Part shown: positions 35,879-43,404 of the stretch, one piece after another
Position numbering within the stretch: position 1 is the stretch's first letter
Layout of the letters: each line of letters opens with the position of its first letter
Assembly (NCBI RefSeq): GCF_026072635.1
Contig: NZ_AP023081.1
Coordinates: 4,460,501-4,524,500, forward strand
Direction: 5' to 3'
Origin: Pseudomonas solani
GTDB taxonomy: Bacteria; Pseudomonadota; Gammaproteobacteria; Pseudomonadales; Pseudomonadaceae
Length of the DNA: 64,000 nucleotides
Made by a program: the position numbers and the translations under genes
The notes under the pieces: generated by a model
Seen by the model: only the letters and a program-made list of their open reading frames with translations
Databases searched by the model: none
What the model was told of the DNA's origin: nothing

Positions 35879-37048
35879 TTACCCCCGGCACGCCGCCACG
35901 GTTTCCACCTTCACCTCTTCCCGCGCCTTGAGCATCAAGCCACCCGCCAGCAGCAGGGCGCCGGCGGCGAGCAGCAGGGCGGGGCGCAGGCCACCGCTGA
36001 AGTGGCTGCTCAGGGCCGCCAGCAGCGGGCCGCCGAGCTGGCCCAAGGCGAAGCCGGCGGTGAGCAGGCCGACATTGCGGGCGTGGCCCAGCGGGTCGAT
36101 CTCCCGGGCCCGCTGCATCACCAGCAGCATGCTGGCGAGGAAGGGCCCACCGCAGAAGATCACCCCCAGCGCCAGCCCGGCCATGCCTGGGAACAGGCAG
36201 GCCAGCACCCCCAGCGCCTGCAGCCAGAGCGCGCCCACCAGCCAGCGGCCGGTGTTGCCGGAACCCGGGCGGCGCAGGCTTACCAGCAGCACGCCGAGGG
36301 TGGCGACCAGGCCGAAGGCGGGCCAGAACAGGTCGGCCAGCCACTGGCCGTGGAACTGCGCGGCGGCCATCTGCGAAAGGAAGGTGGCGGGGATGATGTA
36401 GCCGATGCCCACCAGCGAGTACGCCACCAGCAGCGGGTAGAAGGCCTTCGGGCGCGGGCCCGCCTGCTGCGGCGCGGTATCGGCGCGGGCCTGCGGGCGC
36501 GGTAGCAGCGGGTGGATGGCTGCGGTCAGCACCAGCGCGGTGACGCCATACAGCAGCCAGGCGCTGGACGAACCCTGGCCCAGCAGGTTGAGCGCCAGGG
36601 CCATCAGCCCGGTGGCCACCACGCCCAGGCTCGGCCCGGTGAAGATCAGCCCGGCCAGGCGTGGTCGACCGGCCTGCACCGCCACCTGGGCGGCCAGGGC
36701 GGTGAGCACCACCAGCACCCAGGCGCTGGCCACGCCGGCGGCGAAGCGCAGCGCCACATGGGGCCAGAAGCCGAATGCCCAGGCGGATGCGAGGGTGATG
36801 GCGACGCCGGCCCAGAGCCCACCGAACAGGCGGCGCCGTGCCTGCTCGGGCGCGGTGGCGCGCAGGGCATCGAGGGCACCCACCAGGTAGCCGAGGTAGT
36901 TGGCGGCGGCGATCAGCCCGGCGCCGGTGAGGTCGACCTGGCCTTCGGCGATCAGGTGCGGCAGCTGCGGGGTGAGCGAGAAGCGCCCCACGCCCATGGC
37001 GACGAACAGGGCGAGGATGCTGGCGAGGATGCGGATGATGGGCGACAT
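35879..37048 (-). CDS. YbfB/YjiJ-family MFS transporter
   Basis: A 389-aa inner-membrane protein with about 12 helices. It begins MSPIIRILASILALFVAMGVGRFSLTPQLPHLI, the YbfB/YjiJ signature (GxGRFxxTPxLP). The ATG at 37048 was chosen because GGAGG lies 6 nt before it; an upstream ATG at 37078 lacks one. It is divergent from a LysR gene across an AT-rich 102-bp gap carrying repeated operator-like sites. The substrate is unknown. Confidence 0.87.
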   Translation of the reverse strand: MSPIIRILASILALFVAMGVGRFSLTPQLPHLIAEGQVDLTGAGLIAAANYLGYLVGALDALRATAPEQARRRLFGGLWAGVAITLASAWAFGFWPHVALRFAAGVASAWVLVVLTALAAQVAVQAGRPRLAGLIFTGPSLGVVATGLMALALNLLGQGSSSAWLLYGVTALVLTAAIHPLLPRPQARADTAPQQAGPRPKAFYPLLVAYSLVGIGYIIPATFLSQMAAAQFHGQWLADLFWPAFGLVATLGVLLVSLRRPGSGNTGRWLVGALWLQALGVLACLFPGMAGLALGVIFCGGPFLASMLLVMQRAREIDPLGHARNVGLLTAGFALGQLGGPLLAALSSHFSGGLRPALLLAAGALLLAGGLMLKAREEVKVETVAACRG

Positions 37049-37090
37049 GGCGGCCTCCGGGGTGACGATGGAAGCCATGCTAGGGTTTTG

Positions 37091-37137
37091 ACTTGTTCAG
37101 CTAAAACGAATAATAAAGAACAACTTGTTCAACTAAA
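37091..37137. promoter_or_regulatory. Direct-repeat operator candidate between MFS and LysR genes
   Basis: ACTTGTTCAGCTAAA (37091-37105) and ACTTGTTCAACTAAA (37123-37137) are 15-bp direct repeats differing at one base. They are 32 bp apart, three helical turns, so a bound regulator would face the same side. They lie in the only AT-rich stretch between the divergent genes and are probably the binding sites of the adjacent LysR protein. Confidence 0.55.
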
Positions 37138-37150
37138 GAGAATGCTTGCC

Positions 37151-38023
37151 ATGGAACTCAGTCAGCTGCGCATCTTCCAGGCGGTCGCCGAGGAAGGCTC
37201 CATCGCCAAGGCCGCGGTGCGCATGAGCCGCGTGCCGTCGAACCTGTCCACGCGCTTGCGCCAGCTGGAGGAAGCCCTGGGCGTGGATCTGTTCCTGCGC
37301 GAGCGCCAGCGCCTGCAGCTGTCCGCCGCGGGCAAGGTGCTGCTGGGCTATGCCGAGCGCATGTTCAAGCTGCAGGCCGAGGCGGAGGCGGCGATCAAGG
37401 GCGGCGAGCCGGCGGGCGACTTCGTCATCGGCTCCATGTACAGCACCGCCGCCATCCACCTGCCGGGGATGCTGGCGCGCTTCCACCGGGCCTGGCCGGC
37501 GGTCAACCTGCAGGTGCAGACGCTGCCCAGCGGCGAGCTGATCGAGGGCCTGGTCAGCGGCAAGCTGGACGCGGCGCTGGTGGACGGCCCCATGGACTAC
37601 GCCGAGCTGGACGGCCTGCCGCTGTTCGAGGAGACCCTGGTGCTCATCACCAGCCTCGGCCACGCCCCGGTGGCCTCGGCGGCGGATGTGCTGGGCGAGG
37701 CGGTATACAGCTTCCGCCCGCGCTGTTCCTACCGCAAACGCATCGAAAGCTGGTTCGCCGCCGCGCGGGTGCCCATGGGGCAGATCATGGAAATCGAGTC
37801 CTACCACAGCATGCTCGCCTGCGTGGTCGCCGGTGGCGGCGTGGCGCTGATGCCGTTGTCCATGCTGCAGACCCTGCCCGGCCGCGAAGCGGTGGCGGTG
37901 CATCACCTGGCCGAACCCTTCGACCACACCACCACCTGGCTGATGTGGCGCAAGGGCATGCTCGGCGCCAACCTCAAGGCCTGGATCGAGGTGATGGACG
38001 TAGAGCCCATGCAACCCGCGTAA
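37151..38023 (+). CDS. LysR-family regulator (probable regulator of the divergent MFS gene)
   Basis: A 290-aa regulator: MELSQLRIFQAVAEEGSIAKAAVRMSRVPSNLSTRLRQLEEALGVDLFLRERQRLQLS (helix-turn-helix), then an effector domain. ATG 37151 fits an AAAGAGA element about 9 nt upstream; an ATG at 37142 is the alternative. P. aeruginosa PA1413 holds a LysR gene in the similar position before PA1414. Confidence 0.87.
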   Translation: MELSQLRIFQAVAEEGSIAKAAVRMSRVPSNLSTRLRQLEEALGVDLFLRERQRLQLSAAGKVLLGYAERMFKLQAEAEAAIKGGEPAGDFVIGSMYSTAAIHLPGMLARFHRAWPAVNLQVQTLPSGELIEGLVSGKLDAALVDGPMDYAELDGLPLFEETLVLITSLGHAPVASAADVLGEAVYSFRPRCSYRKRIESWFAAARVPMGQIMEIESYHSMLACVVAGGGVALMPLSMLQTLPGREAVAVHHLAEPFDHTTTWLMWRKGMLGANLKAWIEVMDVEPMQPA

Positions 38024-38437
38024 CCATTGCCTGCAGGTGCGAATTTATTTGAGCGTGGGAAACCACGTCCTTAGGGCGTGTTCATAAGTCATCGGCTCTG
38101 CCTGTGGCGATTTGAATTGAGAACCCAGCAGGATGAACGCGTGCCGTAGGGTGTGCCGTGCGCACTTCCGCGAGGTGCTTCCGGCGAGTCCGAGGTGCGC
38201 GCAGCACACCCTACGTCTGGAGTGAGTGGCGGCTGCATGTTCCGAGGTCTGATGCGCCCCTTCCAGGGAGCAAAAAGCAAAGCCACGTTCTAAGAACGTG
38301 GATTTTTACTCGCCCAGCGGCGCCAGATCGTGGGAGCGGATTCATCCGCGATAAGACCCGCCCCTTGCACGTGGCTCGACACCCAGCATTGGGCCTCGCT
38401 GCGCTCGGCGCCAACCTACGGTGAGTTGATCGCGGGA
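38024..38437. other. Repeat-bearing gap
   Basis: No gene was seen in these 414 bases. It holds the 187-bp repeat copy B (38129-38315), a GTGGGAGCGGATTCATCCGCGA palindrome (about 38331-38352) and an inverted GTAGGTTGGCGCCGAGCG repeat (about 38386-38418). Confidence 0.65.
38129..38315 (-). repeat. 187-bp structured repeat, copy B
   Basis: Inverted relative to copy A at 21621-21809. It contains a perfect 8-bp hairpin (CCACGTTC-TTA-GAACGTGG, 38286-38304 read on the minus strand) where copy A has the same fold with G-U pairs, and the two inverted GTAGGGTGTGC arms. The intervening 25-30 nt differ between copies, while the arms and ends are kept. Confidence 0.65.
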
Positions 38438-39394
38438 CTACGCCACGCTCCCCTGGAAGCTCTGCCGCCACGCCGAGGGCGAGACGCCGAAGGCGCGGCC
38501 GAAGTGGTGGCGCAGGGAGACGGGCGAACCGAAGCCGGCGAGGGTGGCGATTTTCTCCACGCTCTGGTCGGTGCTCTCCAGCAGGCGCTGGGTCAGGGCC
38601 AGGCGCTCGGCCAGCAGCCAGTCGCCGAGGGTGCTGCCGGTGAGCTGGCGGAAGTGGCGGCTGAAGGTGCGCCGGCTCATCAGCACGCGCTGGGCCAGGC
38701 TGTCGAGGCTGTGTTCTTGCTCCAGGTTGCTGCGCACCCAGTCCAGCACGCAGGTGAGGCGGTCGTCGCGCGGGCTCGTCGGCAGGGGTTGCTCGATGAA
38801 CTGCGCCTGGCCGCCCTGGCGGTGGGGCGGCACCACCAGGCGCCGGGCCACGCGGTTGGCGGTCTCGGCGCCGCAGTGCTGGCGCAGCAGGTGCAGGCAG
38901 CAGTCGATGCCGGCGGCGGTGCCGGCCGAGGTCAGCAGTTCGCCGTCTTCGAGGTAGAGCACGTCCGGGTCCAGCTGCACCTGCGGGTAGCGCTCGGCGA
39001 AGTCGCGGGCCCAGGCCCAGTGGGTAGTGGCGCGGCGGCCATCGAGCAGGCCGGCTTCGGCCAGCACGTAGGCGCCCAGGCACAGGCCGACCATCTTCGC
39101 GCCACGCGCGTGGGCGGCGACCAGGGCGTCCAGCAGGGCCTGCGGCGGGCGTTCATCGGGGTGGCACCAGCTCGGCACTATCACCGTGTCGGCGCTGGCG
39201 ATGGCCTCCAGGCCCAGTTCGACGGCAATGGAGAAGCCCGCTGTGGTGCGCAACGGTCCCGGTTCGGCCGCGCACACGCGCAGGTCGAAGGGCGCCATCT
39301 CCGGGCAGGTCTCGCCGAATACCAGGCAGGGCACCGAGAGGTGGAAGGGGATGATGCGGTCGAACGCGACCACGACTATCACGTGTTCCTGCAT
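38438..39394 (-). CDS. GlxA-family AraC regulator (DJ-1/PfpI N-domain)
   Basis: A 318-aa regulator. Residues 1-190 form a DJ-1/PfpI-like domain (VGLCLGAYVLAEAGLLDGRRATTHW holds the nucleophile-elbow Cys). Residues about 215-318 are an AraC DNA-binding domain (HSLDSLAQRVLMSRRTFSRHFRQLTGSTLGDWLLAERLALTQRLLE...IATLAGFGSPVSLRHHFGRAFGVSPSAWR). It is divergent from a cysteine hydrolase gene, its likely target. Confidence 0.9.
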   Translation of the reverse strand: MQEHVIVVVAFDRIIPFHLSVPCLVFGETCPEMAPFDLRVCAAEPGPLRTTAGFSIAVELGLEAIASADTVIVPSWCHPDERPPQALLDALVAAHARGAKMVGLCLGAYVLAEAGLLDGRRATTHWAWARDFAERYPQVQLDPDVLYLEDGELLTSAGTAAGIDCCLHLLRQHCGAETANRVARRLVVPPHRQGGQAQFIEQPLPTSPRDDRLTCVLDWVRSNLEQEHSLDSLAQRVLMSRRTFSRHFRQLTGSTLGDWLLAERLALTQRLLESTDQSVEKIATLAGFGSPVSLRHHFGRAFGVSPSAWRQSFQGSVA

Positions 39395-39514
39395 GGGCGA
39401 GGGCTCCTTGGGGTTGGCCCGATATTAGCGGAAGTTGGCAGTCGGGCCACTCACCGGCTGGAGGCGGCAGGGCGAAGAATGCGCACCAACCCACCCACAA
39501 CAAGGAGCTCCACC

Positions 39515-40141
39515 ATGTCCCAGCCGAAGCGTGCGCTGATCGTCATCGATGTACAGAACGAATACGTCAGCGGCGATCTGCTGATCGAATACCCACCCGT
39601 GGACCAGTCCCTGGCCAATATCGGCCGGGCGATGGACGCCGCCACCGCCGCCGGCATCCCCGTGGTGCTGGTGCAGCACCTGGCGCCGGAGGATTCGCCG
39701 ATCTTCGCCCGGGGCAGCCGTGGCGCCGAACTGCACCCGCTGGTGGCCGACCGCGCCCACGACCATCGGGTGCAGAAATCCCTGCCCAGCGCCCTGACCG
39801 GCACCGACCTGGGCCCCTGGTTGCGCGAGCGCGGCATCGACACCCTGACCATCGTCGGCTACATGACCCAGCACTGCGACGAATCCACCGCCCGCCAGGC
39901 CTGCCATGAAGGCTGGAACGTCGAGCTGCTGCACGATGCCACGGGCTCGGTGCCCTTCGCCAACGCCTTCGGCTCGGCCAGCGCCGAGGAGATCCACCGG
40001 GTGTTCACCCTGGTCTCCCACACCGGTTTCGCCGCCGTGGCCAGCACCGAGCAATGGCTCGCCGCCCTGGCCGCCGGTGAGGCGTTGCAGGCGGACGATC
40101 TCTACCTCTCCAACCAGCGGGCGGTGAAGGCACGCGGCTGA
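39515..40141 (+). CDS. Isochorismatase-family cysteine hydrolase
   Basis: A 208-aa hydrolase. The Asp of LIVIDVQNEYVSGDLLIEYPP, the Lys of VQKSLPSALTGTDL and the Cys of VGYMTQHCDESTARQA form the catalytic triad. Family members hydrolyse amides or isochorismate; this variant with TQHC resembles amidohydrolases acting on small amides. AAGGAG lies 8 nt before ATG 39515. Divergent from the GlxA-type regulator. Confidence 0.87.
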   Translation: MSQPKRALIVIDVQNEYVSGDLLIEYPPVDQSLANIGRAMDAATAAGIPVVLVQHLAPEDSPIFARGSRGAELHPLVADRAHDHRVQKSLPSALTGTDLGPWLRERGIDTLTIVGYMTQHCDESTARQACHEGWNVELLHDATGSVPFANAFGSASAEEIHRVFTLVSHTGFAAVASTEQWLAALAAGEALQADDLYLSNQRAVKARG

Positions 40142-40146
40142 CGCAG

Positions 40147-40184
40147 CGGCAGGCCCGTCCCGGCGCTCTGGGACGGGGCTGCCG
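40147..40184 (+). terminator. Terminator-like hairpin after the cysteine hydrolase
   Basis: CGGCAG.CCCGTCCC pairs with GGGACGGGG.CTGCCG, a long GC stem starting 6 nt after the stop. It has no U-tract, so it may be a transcript-stabilising or Rho-type end rather than a classical terminator. Confidence 0.35.
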
Positions 40185-40264
40185 GCCTTGCAGAAATATT
40201 CCCTGAACCCTGCTGGCAGGGCCCGGTCGATGCAGTGTGCCCCTCACACGAAAAGGACCGAGCC

Positions 40265-40411
40265 ATGGGCGAGCCCAATCCCCTCAACGTCGTCTTCAGC
40301 CTTGCCGCCGGGCTGTTCCTGGTGATCGTCCTGGCCGGCTTCGCCCGTGCCGGGGAGCTGCCGCCAGCCGATCCGCTCCACCCGGCCGAGCACGGCGCGC
40401 TCCAGGGCTAG
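40265..40411 (+). CDS. Small membrane protein, 48 aa
   Basis: Reads MGEPNPLNVVFSLAAGLFLV, continues through a hydrophobic helix (about residues 9-27) and ends in a short acidic/His tail, PADPLHPAEHGALQG. AAAAGGA lies 9 nt before the ATG. One transmembrane helix and no recognised family. It is short, but the codons look native and the ribosome-binding site is good. Just upstream of the PA1414-like locus. Confidence 0.5.
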   Translation: MGEPNPLNVVFSLAAGLFLVIVLAGFARAGELPPADPLHPAEHGALQG

Positions 40412-40479
40412 GCTGCGTGCCCTGGGCAGCGCCGGAAACAGCCTGTGATAAATCCACGCCATGCCCCGGGGGGAAATTT

Positions 40480-40521
40480 GATCCAGGGCATTTTCGCTTT
40501 AGCTCGGCAGGACTACTCTGT
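40480..40521 (+). promoter_or_regulatory. Anr-type promoter of the PA1414/SicX-like locus
   Basis: TTGAT-CCAG-GGCAT (40480-40493) is a good left and weak right half of an Anr/FNR box. A -10-like TACTCT lies at 40516-40521. The distance from the box centre to the -10 equals that of class II FNR promoters (box at -41.5), placing the start near 40528. In P. aeruginosa the PA1414 locus and its SicX RNA are oxygen-responsive, which fits. Confidence 0.5.
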
Positions 40522-40527
40522 ATTTGG

Positions 40528-40743
40528 CAGCGGAATCGTTCCGTTCGCCGAGGGCGGCCAACCTGTCTCGGGCCGCCCGACCAACCTTTTGATCGACTGG
40601 AGGGGCCCATGAAAGCTTGGCTGAGCCATATTGCCTGGCAGTTGTCCGTGACCCTAGGGCTGACCGAGCGTCCGCGCCTGCAACCCATCCCCGTTCGCAG
40701 CGACGAGCAACGTCGCCTGGCCGAGCAGCGTCGGCGCCGCTAG
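40528..40743 (+). ncRNA. Candidate SicX-like RNA / leader and transcript of the 44-aa gene
   Basis: From the predicted start the transcript begins with two hairpins: CGGAA-TCG-TTCCG (about 40534-40546) and GGGCGGCC...GGGCCGCCC (about 40553-40581). A short open frame follows at 40609. In P. aeruginosa the PA1414 locus yields the anaerobic small RNA SicX. Position between LysR/hydrolase genes and an MBL gene plus the Anr-type promoter make this a plausible counterpart, but the sequence was not compared directly. Confidence 0.35.
40609..40743 (+). CDS. 44-aa PA1414-like small protein
   Basis: MKAWLSHIAWQLSVTLGLTE followed by a basic tail ending EQRRLAEQRRRR. TGGAGGGG precedes the ATG. No signal peptide is evident; the N-terminus is amphipathic. 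Whether peptide, RNA or both are functional is unknown. Confidence 0.55.
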   Translation: MKAWLSHIAWQLSVTLGLTERPRLQPIPVRSDEQRRLAEQRRRR

Positions 40744-40771
40744 GGCGCCGGTTCCGCAGCGCCTAGCGCGC

Positions 40772-41497
40772 TCAGTCGTGCGCCTTGAACCAGGCGCCGA
40801 TCAGCTCGCGCAGGCGCTCCCCGGAAAAACTCGGGAAATGCCCGCCATGCACGGTGCGAACCGGAAGGTCGCGCAACCGTGCGAGGCTCTTCGCGTAGTC
40901 ATCCAGATTCGAGTGGTAGGCGTCCTCGATCAGCGGCCCGTCATAGACGATATCGCCGCTGAACAGGGTGCCGGTCCGCTCTTCCCACAGGCTGATGCCG
41001 CCGGGTGAATGCCCGGGGGTGTGCAGCACTTCGAGCGTCCTGTCCCCCAGGTCCAGCACATCGCCTTCCTCGATCAGCCGCGTGGCCGGCGCCGCCTTGA
41101 CGCGGTACTCGGCGTAGCACAGCGGGCAGTCCGGGTGCGCTTCGAACATCTCGTCGCCGACAAAGGCGAGGGCCAGGGTGTTGTCGCCGTCCGGTGCGGC
41201 GAGGATGTCCGCCTCGGCGGGGTGCACCAGGCGTTCGTCGAACTCGTGGTGCCCGGCGATATGGTCGAAGTGGGTATGGCTGGCCACCGCCAGCAGCGGC
41301 CGCTCGGTGAGCCAGGGCAGCTGCTCGCGCAGGCTCACCAGGCCGGAGCCCGAATCCACCAGCACATCGCGGTCGCGGCCCTGCACGTGCCACAGGTTGC
41401 AGCGGTAGAAGGGGCGCACATAGGGCTCGCTGATCAGGCTCACGCCGTCGTAGAGATGCTCGACCTCGAACCAGCGGTCTCGGCTGACGATCTTCAT
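40772..41497 (-). CDS. MBL-fold metallo-hydrolase
   Basis: A 241-aa metallo-beta-lactamase-fold protein. SHTHFDHIAGHHEF (about residues 75-88) is the HxHxDH zinc motif, LHTPGHSPGGISLWE (about 160) holds the next His, and LFSGDIVYDGPL the Asp. An extra HGGHFPSF near the end supplies the last ligand. Start ATG 41497 (MKIVSRDRW). In P. aeruginosa PA1415 is in this position. The substrate is unknown; a glyoxalase II-like thioester is possible. Confidence 0.87.
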   Translation of the reverse strand: MKIVSRDRWFEVEHLYDGVSLISEPYVRPFYRCNLWHVQGRDRDVLVDSGSGLVSLREQLPWLTERPLLAVASHTHFDHIAGHHEFDERLVHPAEADILAAPDGDNTLALAFVGDEMFEAHPDCPLCYAEYRVKAAPATRLIEEGDVLDLGDRTLEVLHTPGHSPGGISLWEERTGTLFSGDIVYDGPLIEDAYHSNLDDYAKSLARLRDLPVRTVHGGHFPSFSGERLRELIGAWFKAHD

Positions 41498-41596
41498 CGG
41501 GGGCTCCCTTGTTGTGGTTGTGGGGGCAGCATACCTGTCCGGTGCGGGCCATGGCGGTGGCGTTTCCAGCATGGGCCTGTGCCGCACCCTGCTCCT

Positions 41597-41691
41597 CCTG
41601 GTGGAGGTAAAGAGCGACCTCCACCCGACTGTGGGAGCGGATTCATTCGCGAAACGCCCCCGCACGTAGCCCGGGCTTCAGCCCGGGAGCC
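41597..41691. repeat. Three dispersed repeats upstream of the MBL gene
   Basis: GGTGGAGGTAAAGAGCGACCTCCACC (about 41600-41625), GTGGGAGCGGATTCATTCGCGA (41632-41653) and GTAGCCCGGGCTTCAGCCCGGGAGCC (about 41667-41691). They separate the MBL gene from the decarboxylase. Confidence 0.7.
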
Positions 41692-41696
41692 CGGTT

Positions 41697-43298
41697 TCAC
41701 GGCGCAAAGGGCGCGGCCTCGGCCACCTCGATGATCAGCGGTCGGTCGGCCGGGGCGTTGCGCAGCAGTTCCTGCAGGTGCGCATGGTCGCGGGCCTTCT
41801 CCGCCTGGCAGCCGAAGCCGCGTGCGATGGCGATGAAGTCCGGGGTGTAGATGTCCACGCCCAGCGGGGTAATGTCGCGGCGTTCCATGTAGCGCTTGAT
41901 CTCGCCGTAGCCCTGGTTGTTCCACAGCAGCACGATGACGCCGACCCGCGCCTCCACGGCGCTGGCCAGTTCCGGCAGGGTGAACTGGATGCCGCCGTCG
42001 CCCATCAGGCTGATCACCGGGCGGCCCGGTTCGGCCAGCTTGGCGCCGATGGCCGCCGGCAGGCCGTAGCCCAGGGTGCCGTAGCCAGTGGAGGCGTTGA
42101 ACCAGCGGCGCGGGCCGTCCAGCTCCACCAGGTGGTTGCCGCTGTACACGGTCTGGGTCGAGTCGCCGACGAAGCGGGCGTTCGGCAGGGTCTCGAGGAT
42201 GCAGTCGAACAGCTGGCGGTAATGGGCCCAGCCGGAGAAGTCCTCGGCCAGTTGGGCGCGCACCCCGGCGGCGCGCTGGGCGCCCGGGCTGCTGGTGCTG
42301 GCTTCGCGCGCCGGCAGCTCGGCCAGCAGCACGCGCATGGCCAGGCGGGCGTCGCTGTGGATGGCCAGGGCCGGGGCGTGGTTGCGTACCAGCTGCTGCG
42401 GGTCGATGTCGATGCGGATCAGCGCGCCGCCGATGCGGAAGTTGCCGTCGAACACCACGTCATAGTCGGTTTCGCCCAGCTCGGTGCCGATGGCCAGCAC
42501 CACGTCGGCCTCCAGGGCCAGTTGGCGCACCGGAACCAGCGACTGGTTGCTGCCCACCAGCAGCGGGTGGTCGGGTTGCAGCAGGCCCTTGGCGTTGATG
42601 GTCAGCGCGGTGGGGGCGTCCAGCGCGGTGGCCAGGGCGCGGGCCTCCGCCTGGGCCTCGACGCAGCCGCCGCCGAGCAGCAGCAGCGGGCGCTTGGCGT
42701 TGCGCAGGCGGCTGGCGGCCTCGCGCAACTGGGCCATGGCCGGGGCCGGGCGCGAGAGGGCAGGGCGGGGCTGCACCTGCAGGTGCTCGGCGGGCGCGGT
42801 GATGATGTCCAGCGGCAGCTCGATGTGCACCGGGCGTGGGCGCTGGCTGTCGAACACGGCGAAGGCGCGGGCCAGCACGGCCGGCAGCTCCTCGACGTTC
42901 ATCAGGGTGTGGCTGAAGGCGGCGACGCCGGCCACCAGGGCGCGCTGGTTGGGCAGCTCGTGCAGGTAGCCGTTGCCCAGCCCCAGGCGCGAACGCTCGT
43001 TGACGCTGGAGATCACCAGCATGGGGATGGAGTCGGCGTAGGCCTGGCCCATGGCGGTGGTGATGTTGGTCATGCCCGGGCCGGTGATGATGAAGCACAC
43101 GCCCGGCTTGCCGGAGACGCGCGCGTAGCCGTCGGCCATGAAGCCGGCGCCCTGTTCGTGGCGCGGGGTGATGTGGCGGATGCCGCTGCCGGGCAGGCCG
43201 CGATACAGCTCGACGGTGTGCACGCCGGGGATGCCGAACACGGTGTCGACGCCCCAGGCTTGCAGTTGCTTGACGAGGAATTCACCGCAGGTGGTCAT
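41697..43298 (-). CDS. ThDP-dependent decarboxylase, probable 5-guanidino-2-oxopentanoate decarboxylase
   Basis: A 533-aa protein of the acetolactate synthase/benzoylformate decarboxylase family. The N-terminal Pyr domain (GVDTVFGIPGVHTVELYRGL...RHEQGAGFMADGYAR) has the catalytic Glu. The PP domain has the ThDP motif GDGG at residues 433-436 and NN at about 460-461. In the arginine transaminase pathway such an enzyme turns 2-ketoarginine into 4-guanidinobutyraldehyde (AruI). Its place beside guanidinobutyrase supports that activity or a close one. It equals PA1417 by position. Start ATG 43298 (MTTCGEF). Confidence 0.82.
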   Translation of the reverse strand: MTTCGEFLVKQLQAWGVDTVFGIPGVHTVELYRGLPGSGIRHITPRHEQGAGFMADGYARVSGKPGVCFIITGPGMTNITTAMGQAYADSIPMLVISSVNERSRLGLGNGYLHELPNQRALVAGVAAFSHTLMNVEELPAVLARAFAVFDSQRPRPVHIELPLDIITAPAEHLQVQPRPALSRPAPAMAQLREAASRLRNAKRPLLLLGGGCVEAQAEARALATALDAPTALTINAKGLLQPDHPLLVGSNQSLVPVRQLALEADVVLAIGTELGETDYDVVFDGNFRIGGALIRIDIDPQQLVRNHAPALAIHSDARLAMRVLLAELPAREASTSSPGAQRAAGVRAQLAEDFSGWAHYRQLFDCILETLPNARFVGDSTQTVYSGNHLVELDGPRRWFNASTGYGTLGYGLPAAIGAKLAEPGRPVISLMGDGGIQFTLPELASAVEARVGVIVLLWNNQGYGEIKRYMERRDITPLGVDIYTPDFIAIARGFGCQAEKARDHAHLQELLRNAPADRPLIIEVAEAAPFAP

Positions 43299-43404
43299 GG
43301 CAGGTTCCTTGCTCTTCCGGTCTTGAATAAAACGAATCCCGGCCTGCGGGCGCAGGCCGGAATTCAAGGGTGGCCGCCGGGATGGTGCGGCCGTTCACGC
43401 AAAC

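Noticed and set aside
39153..39503. A small minus-strand gene upstream of the GlxA-type regulator
   Set aside because: The frame overlaps the regulator's start in another phase and is Pro/Gly/Ala/Arg-rich shadow sequence.
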